A stretch of 64,000 nt of DNA from assembly GCA_947174505.1 (NCBI GenBank), contig CAMWJF010000006.1, positions 47,302 through 111,301 of the forward strand. Direction: 5' to 3'. Every line of letters begins with the position of its first letter. Positions within the stretch are counted from its first letter, which is position 1. The position numbers and the translations under genes are program-made. This document shows, in pieces, positions 54,224 to 63,763 of the stretch. The stretch is from an uncultured Lachnospiraceae bacterium. GTDB taxonomy: Bacteria > Bacillota > Clostridia > Lachnospirales > Lachnospiraceae. Under the pieces are notes generated by a model. It was not told the DNA's origin. It ran no database searches and saw only the letters and a list, made by a program, of their open reading frames with translations.

Positions 54224-55183
54224 ATGAAAAGGTATGACGTGGTGGCATTGGGGGAACTGCTGATTGATTTTACGGAGAACGGAACAAGCGCGCAGGGAAA
54301 CCCGCTTTATGAGGCCAATCCCGGAGGTGCGCCCTGCAATGTCCTCTCCATGCTGACGCGGCTGGGCAGAAGGACCGCATTTATAGGCAAGGTGGGGCAG
54401 GATATTTTCGGGAAGCGGTTGAAGGCAGCGCTGGAGGAGGTGGGGATCGACGCCTCCAATCTGGTGATGGATGGGGAGACGCGCACGACGCTGGCATTTG
54501 TGGAAACCTTTCCCGACGGGGACAGGGACTTCTCCTTTTACAGGAATCCCGGCGCGGATATGATGCTGAGAACGGCAGAAATCAATATGGATATGGTAAG
54601 CAGCACGGAAATGTTCCATTTCGGAACCTTGTCCATGACCCATGAAGAGGTGCGGAATGCCACGAAGGCAGCGGTGGCGGCGGCCAGGGCAGCGGGCGCG
54701 GTGATTTCCTTTGACCCGAATCTGCGGGAGCCTTTGTGGAGATCCCTGGAGGACGCGAGAGAACAGACTGCTTACGGACTGTCCCAGTGTGACGTCCTGA
54801 AAATTTCTGACAATGAGATACAGTGGTTTACCGGGGAGAAGGATTACGACGCCGGCATTCGGAAGCTGCGGGAACAGTATGATATTCCGCTCATTATGCT
54901 GTCCATGGGAAAAGAGGGAAGCCGTGCTTACTATAAGGATCTGCGGGTGGAAGTGAAGCCCTTTTTGCAGGATAATACCGTTGAGACAACGGGCGCGGGG
55001 GATACCTTTGGCGCATGCTGCCTGCATCATGTGCTGACATACGGCCTGCAGAATATGGACGGGGAGAAGCTGGAAGAAATGCTGACCTTTGCCAACGCGG
55101 CGGCGTCCATTATCACGACCCGCAAAGGAGCGCTCCGGGTGATGCCCGGAGAGGAAGAGGTGCGGGAGCTCCTTGATCGATAG
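54224..55183 (+). CDS. PfkB family fructokinase
   Basis: A 319-residue sugar kinase starting at ATG 54224 (GGAAGGAG upstream). YDVVALGELLIDFTENG and NPGGAPCNVLSMLTRLG form the sugar site; TVETTGAGDTFGACCLHHVL carries the catalytic GAGD. It would phosphorylate the fructose released by GH32. Last gene of the operon, 74 bases after GH32. Confidence 0.92.
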   Translation: MKRYDVVALGELLIDFTENGTSAQGNPLYEANPGGAPCNVLSMLTRLGRRTAFIGKVGQDIFGKRLKAALEEVGIDASNLVMDGETRTTLAFVETFPDGDRDFSFYRNPGADMMLRTAEINMDMVSSTEMFHFGTLSMTHEEVRNATKAAVAAARAAGAVISFDPNLREPLWRSLEDAREQTAYGLSQCDVLKISDNEIQWFTGEKDYDAGIRKLREQYDIPLIMLSMGKEGSRAYYKDLRVEVKPFLQDNTVETTGAGDTFGACCLHHVLTYGLQNMDGEKLEEMLTFANAAASIITTRKGALRVMPGEEEVRELLDR

Positions 55184-55189
55184 GAAATT

Positions 55190-55216
55190 GCGACAGTGTA
55201 AACCATTTAAGGAGAA
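55190..55216. repeat. 27-bp dispersed repeat copy 2
   Basis: GCGACAGTGTAAACCATTT... matches 39535-39561 at 24 of 27 positions, again just after the end of a minus-strand gene. Confidence 0.6.
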
Positions 55217-55224
55217 GCTGAACT

Positions 55225-55875
55225 TTACTTAAGCTTTGCCAGCTTCAATGTGTCTGCGATCACAATAAGCTTCATGGAGCCGTGCAGAGGCTTCTCAGGG
55301 TCGATATCAATGCACACGCTTTTCGCTTCTATGATTGCCACCACGTTGATGGAATATTTTTTTCTGAGATTTAGTTCCATGAGGGTCTTGCCCTCCCATT
55401 CCGTTCTGACGGGCAGCTCCACCATGGAGACATCTTTGGAAAGCTCCATGATGTCCATAAATCCGGAGCTTAGCAGATTTTTGGCAAGGCGGATGCCGGA
55501 CTCGCTTTCCGGGAATACGACACGGTCCGCGCCCACCTTGCTTAATATTTTCCGGTCCAGATCAGTGGCGCATTTTGCGATCACTGTCCTGACGCCGATT
55601 TCCTTGCAGAGCATGGTCGCCATGACGCTGGCTTTCAGATTGCTGGCCATGGCGATGATGACAACGTCGATATTGGCGATGCCAAGCTGTTTAATGACTT
55701 CCGCTTCTGTGATATCCGCGCATTTACAGTAAGGAATTTCGGCGATGGCGGCGTTGACAAGCTCCTCGTCCAAGTCTACGGCAAGCACTTCCGCGCCGTT
55801 TCCTACAAGCTCTTTTGCCACGGCAAATCCGTATCTGCCGAGGCCGAATACCGCATAAGATTGATGAATGCCCAT
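55225..55875 (-). CDS. ktrA: Potassium uptake regulatory subunit (KtrA/TrkA)
   Basis: A 216-residue RCK protein. The Rossmann N-domain has YAVFGLGRYGFAVAKELVGNGAEVLAVDLDEELV for NAD(H)/ATP binding; the C-terminal RCK_C part starts near VELPVRTEWEGKTLMEL. It gates the adjacent KtrB channel, possibly with c-di-AMP bound at the C-domain as in other Firmicutes. It follows ktrB by 16 bases. Confidence 0.9.
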   Translation of the reverse strand: MGIHQSYAVFGLGRYGFAVAKELVGNGAEVLAVDLDEELVNAAIAEIPYCKCADITEAEVIKQLGIANIDVVIIAMASNLKASVMATMLCKEIGVRTVIAKCATDLDRKILSKVGADRVVFPESESGIRLAKNLLSSGFMDIMELSKDVSMVELPVRTEWEGKTLMELNLRKKYSINVVAIIEAKSVCIDIDPEKPLHGSMKLIVIADTLKLAKLK

Positions 55876-55891
55876 AAGTATACTCCCTTCC

Positions 55892-57253
55892 TCAGCCCAC
55901 GCTTATATCTTCGGTGGGATTCTTGATGATATTCTTTGTTTCCTTTTTTGTATTCAGCGCGATCATAAGAGAGATCGGGCCGACTCTGCCGAGATACATG
56001 GTTATGATGATAATAATTCTGCCCCATATATTCAGTTCGGATGTAAGGCTTCTTGTCAGACCCACGGTCGCGGCGGCGCTGACGGTCTCGTAGACGATGT
56101 CGAGGGAATCCGCGTCCATGACGGCGGACAGCAGCAGGGTTGCCGTAAACAGGATGATAAAGGCCATGCTCACCACGGCGACGGCCTTGCTGACAGCCTG
56201 TTTCGGGATGGTCCGGTGAAAGAGCTCCGCCTCGGAACGGGTTTTCATCGTGGCAAATGCAGAGGTAATCAGCACCGCGAAGGTTACCGTTTTAATACCG
56301 CCTGCAGTGCCCACCGGCGAGCCGCCGATAAACATCAGAAGCAGGGAGACGATGGCGGAGGCGTTTGTCAGATCCTCCTGCGGAATGGTGGCAAATCCTG
56401 CGGTTCTTGTAGTCACAGACTGAAACAGCGAGGCTTGCAGTTTGTCAAAAAGAGAAAAGCCGCCCATAGTCAGGGGATTGTTATATTCAAAGATAAAAAT
56501 GGCCACCGCTCCGGCAAGGATAAGGATGCCTGTGACGGAGAGGGCAATTTTACTGTGAAGGGTCAGGTTGGCGAAGCAATTCAGGCGTTGTTTCCGTATA
56601 TTTTTCGCAGCGCCCACAATATCCCACCAGACAATGTATCCGATGCCGCCGAAAACGATGAGCAGGATGGTTACGGTGTTGATAACGGGGTTATGGACAT
56701 AGTCACACAGGCTGTTTTCCGATATCACATCCATGCCCGCATTACAGAAAGCGGACACGGCGTTAAACAGGGAAATCCACACGCCTTTTACGCCAAATTC
56801 CGGCACAAATACCGTCATGTACAAAAGCGCGCCGGTTCCTTCCACCAGAAGCGTGCCTGCAATCACTTTTCGGATAAATTTTACCATGCCTGACAGGGTA
56901 TTTAAGTTGAAAGCGTCCTGAATCAGCATTCTGTCCCTGATACCGATTCTCCGGTGCAGGCTGATCATGAGTCCCGACATAATCGTGACGACGCCGAGCC
57001 CGCCGATCTGTATAAGAAAGAGGATGACGATCTGGCCGAAAAGGCTCCATGTGGAAAAGGTGGGGACGGTGACAAGACCCGTCACACAGATAGAGGTGGT
57101 TGCCGTAAAGAGCGCGTCTATATAGGGTACGGCTACGCCGTCCGCTGAGCTGAACGGCAGGGCCAGCAGCGCGCTTCCGGCCAGAATTGCCACCAGAAAG
57201 CTGAGCAGGATTGTCTGTGTTGTGGATAAATTCATGCGGAAAAATTTTTTCAT
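55892..57253 (-). CDS. ktrB: Potassium transporter channel subunit (KtrB/TrkH)
   Basis: A 453-residue membrane protein with four membrane-pore-membrane repeats. Pore loops are visible as TATTSICVTGLVT, NAVSAFCNAGMD, QSVTTRTAGFAT and ETVSAAATVGLT, each with the key glycine of the selectivity filter. Imports K+ together with KtrA. A minus-strand promoter lies about 30 bases upstream. Confidence 0.92.
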   Translation of the reverse strand: MKKFFRMNLSTTQTILLSFLVAILAGSALLALPFSSADGVAVPYIDALFTATTSICVTGLVTVPTFSTWSLFGQIVILFLIQIGGLGVVTIMSGLMISLHRRIGIRDRMLIQDAFNLNTLSGMVKFIRKVIAGTLLVEGTGALLYMTVFVPEFGVKGVWISLFNAVSAFCNAGMDVISENSLCDYVHNPVINTVTILLIVFGGIGYIVWWDIVGAAKNIRKQRLNCFANLTLHSKIALSVTGILILAGAVAIFIFEYNNPLTMGGFSLFDKLQASLFQSVTTRTAGFATIPQEDLTNASAIVSLLLMFIGGSPVGTAGGIKTVTFAVLITSAFATMKTRSEAELFHRTIPKQAVSKAVAVVSMAFIILFTATLLLSAVMDADSLDIVYETVSAAATVGLTRSLTSELNIWGRIIIIITMYLGRVGPISLMIALNTKKETKNIIKNPTEDISVG

Positions 57254-57281
57254 GGGAAAGCCTTTCTATCAGTACAGATAT

Positions 57282-57310
57282 AGTTTACGCTGTATTTTAT
57301 ACAATTTCAA
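57282..57310 (-). promoter_or_regulatory. Promoter of ktrBA
   Basis: On the minus strand TTGAAA and TAAACT are 17 bases apart, just upstream of ktrB. Confidence 0.55.
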
Positions 57311-57340
57311 GGGAATGTATAAAACTCGCCCCGCACGGAA

Positions 57341-57369
57341 TTGACGACCGACGGTCGAAATGCTATATT
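57341..57369 (+). promoter_or_regulatory. Promoter with TetR-like operator for MMPL-GLUG operon
   Basis: TTGACG and TATATT are 17 bases apart. The spacer contains CGACCG-A-CGGTCG (57345-57357), a perfect 13-bp palindrome of TetR type. A bound repressor would block polymerase. No TetR gene lies in this window. Confidence 0.75.
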
Positions 57370-57400
57370 TCCTTATTGAATAAGAGAGGAGCTTTTTTCT

Positions 57401-59974
57401 ATGGATAAGGAGCAAAACGAAAAAAAGGGCGGCAATCAGGCAATGATCAAAATCTGCGGATTCATTGTGGATAAACGGAATTTGTTTTTCCTGCTGTTTG
57501 GTATTTTGATCATTTTTTCAGCCGTTTCAAGAAACTGGGTTAACGTGGAGAACTCCATGTCCCATTACCTTCCGGATTCCACGGAGACGAAACAGGGTCT
57601 GGATCTGATGGAGCAGGAGTTTATTACATACGGAACCTGTGATGTGATGGTGGCAAATGTGTCCTATGAACAGGCGGAGTCTATCGGGCGGGATCTGGAG
57701 TTTATGCCGGGAGTATTCATGGTAGACTTTGACGATACGGAAGAACATTATTTTAACGGTTCTTCCTATTATAATGTCACTTTTGACTATGACGAGAAGG
57801 ACGACCAGTGTCTGGAAGTGCTGGAACGGGTGAAGGAAGAGCTTGACGGGTATGATTATTATCTGTCCACAACGCTTGGGGATATTGAGGCGGAGCTGAT
57901 CGCGGAGGAGATGAATGTCATTGTTGTTCTTGTGGCGTTCGTGGTGGTGACGGTGCTTCTGCTTACCTCACAGGCTTATGCGGAGGTGCCGGTTCTGCTG
58001 ATCACCTTTGTAGCGGCGGCGGTTCTGCAGATGGGTACGAACTTTGTTTTCGGCACGATTTCTTTTGTGTCCAATTCCGTGACGGTGGTGCTGCAGCTTG
58101 CGCTGTCGGTGGATTACGCCATTATCCTTTTGAACAGATATAAAGAGGAGCATGCCACGCTGGAATCCCGTGAGGCGATCATCATTGCCCTGAGTAAAGC
58201 GATTCCGGAAATCTGCGGCAGCTCCCTCACTACCATAGGCGGTCTGATTGCAATGGGCTTTATGCAGTATAAGATGGGGCCGGATCTGTCCATGTGCCTG
58301 ATTAAGTCCATCTTTTTGGCGCTGGGTTCTGTGTTCCTGCTGATGCCGGGTGTAATTATGCTGTTTTCAAAACTGATGGATACCACCAGACATAAGAATT
58401 TTATCCCGGACATTCCTTTTGTGGGTAAGATTGATTATGCGACGAGGTTTATTGTTGCACCGCTCTTTGTGCTTGTCATTATAGGGGCGTACACGGTTTC
58501 CAGTAAATGCCCCTATGTGTTCGGCGACAGTACGATTACGCCGCCGATCCAGAACAGTATCCAGAAGACGGAGGAGCTGCAGACGGAGAACTTCGGTGCC
58601 AGCAATATGGTTGCGCTGATTGTGCCTGCCGGAGACTATGAGAAGGAGGCGAAGCTGTTAGAGGAGCTGGAGGCCTGCCCGGAGGTGGACTACACGCAGG
58701 GGCTTGCCAATATTGAAGCGCTGGACGATTACTGCCTGACAGATAAGCTGACGCCCAGACAGTTTTCGGAGCTGATTGATCTGGATTATGAGGTGGCGGA
58801 GCTGGTATATGCGGCTTACGCCGTAAATGATGAGGATTATGCCAAGGTGGTTAACGGTCTTCCCGAATATAAGGTGTCCCTGATTGATATGTTTATGTTT
58901 GTCCACGACGAGGTGGAGGAAGGGTACGTCACACTCGAGGATGATCTGCAGGATACGCTGGACGACGCGTTTGACGCCATGAATTTTGCCAAGAACCAGT
59001 TACAGGGCGAGAATTACAGTCGTATGTTGGTATTTCTGACGCTTCCTGAGGAGAGTGAGGAAACGTTCGCTTTTCTTGACAGGATGCATGAAATTGCGGA
59101 GAAGTATTATCCAAACGGCAGGGTGCTCGTATGCGGCGAGTCCGTGAGCCAGTATGATCTGCAAAAGACTTTTGGCCGCGATAATCTGGTAAATAACGTG
59201 GTATCCATTCTGGCCGTGCTGGTAGTGCTTCTGTTCACCTTCAAGTCGGCTGGTATGCCGGTGCTTCTGATTGCGGTGATCCAGGGCTGTATCTGGCTTA
59301 ACTTTTCGATCCCGGCGCTGCAGCATGACAATATTTTCTTCATGTCCTATCTGATCGTCAGCTCGATCCAGATGGGTGCGAATATTGATTATGCCATTGT
59401 CATTGCCGGCAGATACATGGAGCTTCGCAAGACAAACGGCAGGAGACAGTCCATCATAGATTCCATGAATCAGGCGTTCCCGACGATTATTACTTCGGGA
59501 ACCATGATGGTGGTGGCGGGATTTCTGATCGGCAAGCTGACCTCCAATGCGGCGATCTTCGGCATTGGAAAGTGTCTGGGAAGAGGTACCTCCATTTCCA
59601 TTCTGGTGACCATGTTTGTCCTGCCCCAGATCCTGCTGGTGGGCGATAAGATTATCGAGAAGACGGCCTTTGTCATGAATATGCCGATCCGCACGAAGAA
59701 TGTGACCGGGCTGATGAGAGTGGACGGTCTGGTGCGCGGCAGGATAGAAGGAACTGTAACAGGCAGCATGAGCGCCATTGTCAGAGGTAACGTGAGCGCT
59801 TATGTGGAGGCCGGAGATGTAACGGAACTTACGGAGGAGGAATACAGGCAGTTGACGGAGACGGTATCGGAAGAGATGGCGAGCAGGCGGCAGCCGGAAA
59901 TTGGAGTCAGAGATACATCGGATCGGGAAATGTCTGAACAGGATAAGAGCAGGGAGGTGGCTGATAATGAGTAA
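57401..59974 (+). CDS. MMPL/RND family membrane exporter
   Basis: An 857-residue protein with two MMPL halves: first helix (FFLLFGILIIFSAVSRNWV), large extracellular loop, then a helix bundle in each half (GTISFVSNSVTVVLQLALSVDYAIILLNRYKEE; and IVSSIQMGANIDYAIVIAGRYMELR). Aspartates in SVDYA and NIDYA are typical for proton coupling. It likely moves a lipid or hydrophobic compound outward. GAGAGGAG precedes the ATG. A C-terminal repeat-like tail (RGRIEGTVTGSMSAIVRGN) is unusual. The stop overlaps the next start by eight bases. Confidence 0.88.
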   Translation: MDKEQNEKKGGNQAMIKICGFIVDKRNLFFLLFGILIIFSAVSRNWVNVENSMSHYLPDSTETKQGLDLMEQEFITYGTCDVMVANVSYEQAESIGRDLEFMPGVFMVDFDDTEEHYFNGSSYYNVTFDYDEKDDQCLEVLERVKEELDGYDYYLSTTLGDIEAELIAEEMNVIVVLVAFVVVTVLLLTSQAYAEVPVLLITFVAAAVLQMGTNFVFGTISFVSNSVTVVLQLALSVDYAIILLNRYKEEHATLESREAIIIALSKAIPEICGSSLTTIGGLIAMGFMQYKMGPDLSMCLIKSIFLALGSVFLLMPGVIMLFSKLMDTTRHKNFIPDIPFVGKIDYATRFIVAPLFVLVIIGAYTVSSKCPYVFGDSTITPPIQNSIQKTEELQTENFGASNMVALIVPAGDYEKEAKLLEELEACPEVDYTQGLANIEALDDYCLTDKLTPRQFSELIDLDYEVAELVYAAYAVNDEDYAKVVNGLPEYKVSLIDMFMFVHDEVEEGYVTLEDDLQDTLDDAFDAMNFAKNQLQGENYSRMLVFLTLPEESEETFAFLDRMHEIAEKYYPNGRVLVCGESVSQYDLQKTFGRDNLVNNVVSILAVLVVLLFTFKSAGMPVLLIAVIQGCIWLNFSIPALQHDNIFFMSYLIVSSIQMGANIDYAIVIAGRYMELRKTNGRRQSIIDSMNQAFPTIITSGTMMVVAGFLIGKLTSNAAIFGIGKCLGRGTSISILVTMFVLPQILLVGDKIIEKTAFVMNMPIRTKNVTGLMRVDGLVRGRIEGTVTGSMSAIVRGNVSAYVEAGDVTELTEEEYRQLTETVSEEMASRRQPEIGVRDTSDREMSEQDKSREVADNE

Positions 59975-62900
59975 AAGAAGAGTGACGGCCCTGTTGCTTT
60001 CCGCAGCCGTAGTTTTGAGCGCTTTTCCGGTATCGTCTGTGTCGGCGTTAGAGGAAAATCCGCAGACAGAGGCGGAGAAAGAAGCGGAAGCGGAAAAAAG
60101 GGCAGAGGGTAGAGAAAAGGATACAGAGGAGAGCGGCGAGGAAGAGGTCGCCAGCGTGGAGGATGCCAAAGAGACGATTGCTTCTTACAAAAATGAGGAA
60201 ATAGAATGGGAAGAGGTTTATATAAATGATGCGGAGGGTTTGAAAAACTTTTCCAGGGACTGCTGGCTGGATACATGGTCACAGAACAAAAAGGTGTATT
60301 TGACGGCAGATATAGACCTGGCTGGGGAGAACTTTGTCTCCATACCGACTTTCGGCGGGTATTTTGACGGGCAGGGACATACAGTCAGCGGATTTTTTGT
60401 GCATAAGCCGGTTTCTTATGTGGGACTTTTTAATTACACGCAGGAAACGGCGGTTATTGCCAATCTGAAGGTAGAGGGAACGGTCAGGCCGACAGGGAAA
60501 CAGATGGTGGTAGGCGGTATCGTGGGGGATAACAGCGGCATCCTGTTAAACTGTGTCTTTGACGGTGTTGTGGAGGCCAACGATTATGTGGGCGGTATCA
60601 CTGGCTACAATGAGATCAGCGGCGTACTGATGGACAGCGAGGCGAAGGGGACGATCACGGGCGCACATTATACGGGCGGCATAGCGGGCGATAACGTCGG
60701 CAATATTGTAGGGTGTCTCAATCGGGCGGACGTCAATATTTCCAGTGAGGATAAAGCAAAATCGCTGGAAGATATCGATTTCGGACAGTATACGGCAGGC
60801 CTTTTAGGCTCTCTCGAAGGGGGCGCTGACGAGAAGGGCGAAAAGCTTTCCACCACGGAAAATACGGTGGATACAGGCGGCATAGCAGGTCTTTCCACAG
60901 GAATTATACAAAGCTGTGTAAACGAGGGCGTGATCGGTTACGAGCATGTGGGCTATAACGTAGGCGGCATAGTGGGCAGACAGTCCGGATATGTGTATTC
61001 CTGCGTGAACAAGGGAAAGATATACGGACGTAAGGATGTGGGCGGCATTGTCGGGCAGGCGGAACCGTACATAGCGGTGGATCTGTCGGAGGATATTGTA
61101 CTGCAGCTGTCGGATCATATTGATACCATGCATGACCAGATCGACAAGATGCTGAATGATGCGGGCGACCGTTCGGATATCCTTTCCAACAGATTGTCAG
61201 TGATCCGGGATTTCGCGGACAGGGCGCTTGACGATACCTATGCTCTGGCGGACAGGACGGCGGAGTGGACGGACAGCATGATGGACTCCGTCAACGAGGC
61301 GGTGAGCCGTTTTGACTATGTGCTGGATGAGACGGCAAGGGACGGCGGTGTGATCGACCATGCTTCAGATGCGGCGGAGGATGTGAAGGATGCCGCCGGG
61401 AAACTGGAAGATATGGTAAACTCCATGGATCTCTACAAATATATGACGCCGGAGGAAAGAGAGGCGTATGACCGGGCAAAGAAGGCAATCGAGGAGGCCG
61501 GGAAGCAGCATGCCGAGGATGTGGCAAAGGCTACGGAGGCTTATGAAAATTATTATATCGATAAAGCAAGAAGTGAAGATACGACCTATGAGTATGATTT
61601 AAAGCCGGTGACTGAGTCGGGAGTGGATGCCGGGTGGGGAGGTCCTTTTAGTGAGAGTGATGTGCCGGAAAAATATATAGGCATTACCGGATGGGTACAT
61701 TATGACAGCGGTACCGGTGAGACAAGAGAATTTCCGCTTACGGACGGCAGCCCGCAGGCTGAGGCGGATCGTCAGGTGCAGGAAAAGGCGGCGGAGCAAA
61801 TGTCGGCAAATGCCCGTCAGATAGCGGAAGAAGCCGGTAAGTACGCAGATAAGCAGTACAGCGATGCAAACGGCGGCAGTTACGCAGATGACATGCGCAA
61901 ATATCTGGAGATCATGACGGATATCGCATCCAGACACGCGGACGAGATGACGGATGATGCGAAGAAGCAGCTGCGGTCTGCCGCTTCTTCTGCAAAGGAT
62001 GCCGCGGAAAATCTGGAGGATATGGGGGATGAGACGAAGGAGATCCTGACGACTTTAAATGATAAGCCGGATATCAGCTTTCCGAGGCTGGGGGACGACT
62101 ACCGTTCCACCACGGGGAGCCTCAACTCCAACTTAAAAAATATTTCGGAAAACATGGGTTACTTAAATGACGAGATGTCTTCGTCAGGAGACCTTATTGG
62201 GGATGATCTGTCGGCTATCAACGACCAGTTCAGCGAGATTATGCTGCTGTATACGGATGCGCTGGACGGGGTGCTGGATATGGACTATTCCGACAGATAC
62301 GAGGACGAGTCGCGGGAGAATGCGGAGGAGAGTATGGACGCCACCATTGCCAACTGTACCAACGGCGGCAGTGTGGAGGCGGATCTGAATGTGTCAGGCA
62401 TCGCGGGGACTATGGCGATCGAGTATGATTTTGACTTGGAGAGCGATATTACGGGACTGGATGAGGCAAGGGCGAATTCGACCTTTCTCACCAAATGCGT
62501 GCTCAGGCAGAATGTGAATCAGGCGAAGGTGACCGCGCAGAAGAGTTATGTAGGTGGTATATGCGGCCTACAGGAGATGGGCATGGTGCTTCGCTGTGAG
62601 AATTACGGCAGGATTGAGAGCACGGCAGGCGATTATGTAGGCGGTATAGCAGGACAGTCATTGTCCCATATCAAACAAAGTTATGCCAAGTGTACAGTGG
62701 CAGGCGGGGAGTATGTGGCCGGGATCACCGGTTGGGGAAACGGGATTGAAAGCTGTCTGTCTATGGTAAAAGTGAAAGAGGCGGAGGCTTTTGTGGGCGC
62801 CATAGCAGGTAAGGTTTCAGACAAAGCTGAGGTTGCGGGTAACTACTTCGTATCGGATGAAATTGCGGGTATCGACCGCATCAGCTATAGCGGCAAGGCG

Positions 62901-63677
62901 GAGCCGGTAAGCTACCAGACTCTTTTGCAGACGGAAGGGCTTCCTGCAAACTTCCGTAAGATGAAGATTACTTTTTATGCCGACGATGAGGAAGTGGGCG
63001 CGGCTGAATGTTCTTATGGCGGCAGCGTGGCACTGGAAAAATACCCGAATATTCCTGTGAAGGAAGGCTTCTATGCGGACTGGGATAATAAGGAGCTTAC
63101 AAATGTCAGACTGGACGAGGATGTGTCGGTAGAGTATGTGCGGTATTTAACGACGCTGGCGGGGAGCTGGATACGGGATAACGGGCAGTCGTCTCTTCTG
63201 GCGGACGGCCGGTTTCTTCAGGAGGATGAGCTGGCTGTGGAGAAGCTGGATGTGAATGCGGCGGACGTGGCGCTGCCGGGAGACGGGGCAGCCGGAGAAC
63301 TGACTGAGTGCTGGCAGATTGTTATTCCCGATGACGGCGCTTCGGCTCACCAGATCCGTTATCAGGCACCGAAAGGACAGACGGAAGGTGTGGAGATTTA
63401 TGTGCAGGACAGCGCCGGATGGAGAAAGGTCGAGACGGAACTTATGGGCATTTACCATCTCTTCTCTGCGGAAGGCAGCAACGTGAAGATTGCGGTCAGT
63501 GTGACCGAGAAGGGGATTATGGATTATATGGTCTATATCGCGGCCGGTGTTACTGCTGTGATTCTGCTGATCGTGCTGTTTGTACATAAGAAACGGAAAA
63601 AGCGGCATATCCGAAAGACGGAGACTGGCGGAGAAAGTGGGCACGGCGCAGAAATTGCGGAGAAAGAAACGGAATAG
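59967..63677 (+). CDS. GLUG-repeat surface protein coupled to MMPL exporter
   Basis: A 1236-residue protein starting at ATG 59967 (MSKRRVTALLLSAAVVLSAFPVSSVSA, signal peptide) behind AGGGAGGTGG. Acidic linker, then GLUG repeats in two blocks: about 120-370 (GGIVGDNSGILLNC, GGITGYNEISGVL, GGIAGDNVGNIVG, GGIVGRQSGYVYSCVNKG) and about 850-960 (GGICGLQEMGMVLRCENYG, GGIAGQSLSHIKQ, GAIAGKVSDKAEV). Between them lies a long helical coiled-coil part reminiscent of the YhgE/Pip helical domain. One membrane helix near the C-terminus and a basic tail anchor it. Translation is coupled to the exporter, so the two likely act together. Confidence 0.82.
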   Translation: MSKRRVTALLLSAAVVLSAFPVSSVSALEENPQTEAEKEAEAEKRAEGREKDTEESGEEEVASVEDAKETIASYKNEEIEWEEVYINDAEGLKNFSRDCWLDTWSQNKKVYLTADIDLAGENFVSIPTFGGYFDGQGHTVSGFFVHKPVSYVGLFNYTQETAVIANLKVEGTVRPTGKQMVVGGIVGDNSGILLNCVFDGVVEANDYVGGITGYNEISGVLMDSEAKGTITGAHYTGGIAGDNVGNIVGCLNRADVNISSEDKAKSLEDIDFGQYTAGLLGSLEGGADEKGEKLSTTENTVDTGGIAGLSTGIIQSCVNEGVIGYEHVGYNVGGIVGRQSGYVYSCVNKGKIYGRKDVGGIVGQAEPYIAVDLSEDIVLQLSDHIDTMHDQIDKMLNDAGDRSDILSNRLSVIRDFADRALDDTYALADRTAEWTDSMMDSVNEAVSRFDYVLDETARDGGVIDHASDAAEDVKDAAGKLEDMVNSMDLYKYMTPEEREAYDRAKKAIEEAGKQHAEDVAKATEAYENYYIDKARSEDTTYEYDLKPVTESGVDAGWGGPFSESDVPEKYIGITGWVHYDSGTGETREFPLTDGSPQAEADRQVQEKAAEQMSANARQIAEEAGKYADKQYSDANGGSYADDMRKYLEIMTDIASRHADEMTDDAKKQLRSAASSAKDAAENLEDMGDETKEILTTLNDKPDISFPRLGDDYRSTTGSLNSNLKNISENMGYLNDEMSSSGDLIGDDLSAINDQFSEIMLLYTDALDGVLDMDYSDRYEDESRENAEESMDATIANCTNGGSVEADLNVSGIAGTMAIEYDFDLESDITGLDEARANSTFLTKCVLRQNVNQAKVTAQKSYVGGICGLQEMGMVLRCENYGRIESTAGDYVGGIAGQSLSHIKQSYAKCTVAGGEYVAGITGWGNGIESCLSMVKVKEAEAFVGAIAGKVSDKAEVAGNYFVSDEIAGIDRISYSGKAEPVSYQTLLQTEGLPANFRKMKITFYADDEEVGAAECSYGGSVALEKYPNIPVKEGFYADWDNKELTNVRLDEDVSVEYVRYLTTLAGSWIRDNGQSSLLADGRFLQEDELAVEKLDVNAADVALPGDGAAGELTECWQIVIPDDGASAHQIRYQAPKGQTEGVEIYVQDSAGWRKVETELMGIYHLFSAEGSNVKIAVSVTEKGIMDYMVYIAAGVTAVILLIVLFVHKKRKKRHIRKTETGGESGHGAEIAEKETE

Positions 63678-63726
63678 ACTTTTATATGATCCGGCAAAGC
63701 ATGAATCGAATAGGTAATATTGGAAG

Positions 63727-63759
63727 AGGGAGCATATCTTGTGAGGTATGCTCCCTTTT
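63727..63759. terminator. Bidirectional terminator-like hairpin
   Basis: AGGGAGCATA and TATGCTCCCT pair around a 10-base loop, followed by TTTTG on the plus strand. It ends the MMPL-GLUG operon and could serve the convergent minus-strand gene too. Confidence 0.75.
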
Positions 63760-63763
63760 GGGC

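Noticed and set aside
55868-56893. 341-residue plus-strand ORF opposite ktrB
   Set aside because: It is the antisense of clear pore-loop coding sequence; composition (His/Gly/Asp-rich) is typical of a shadow frame.
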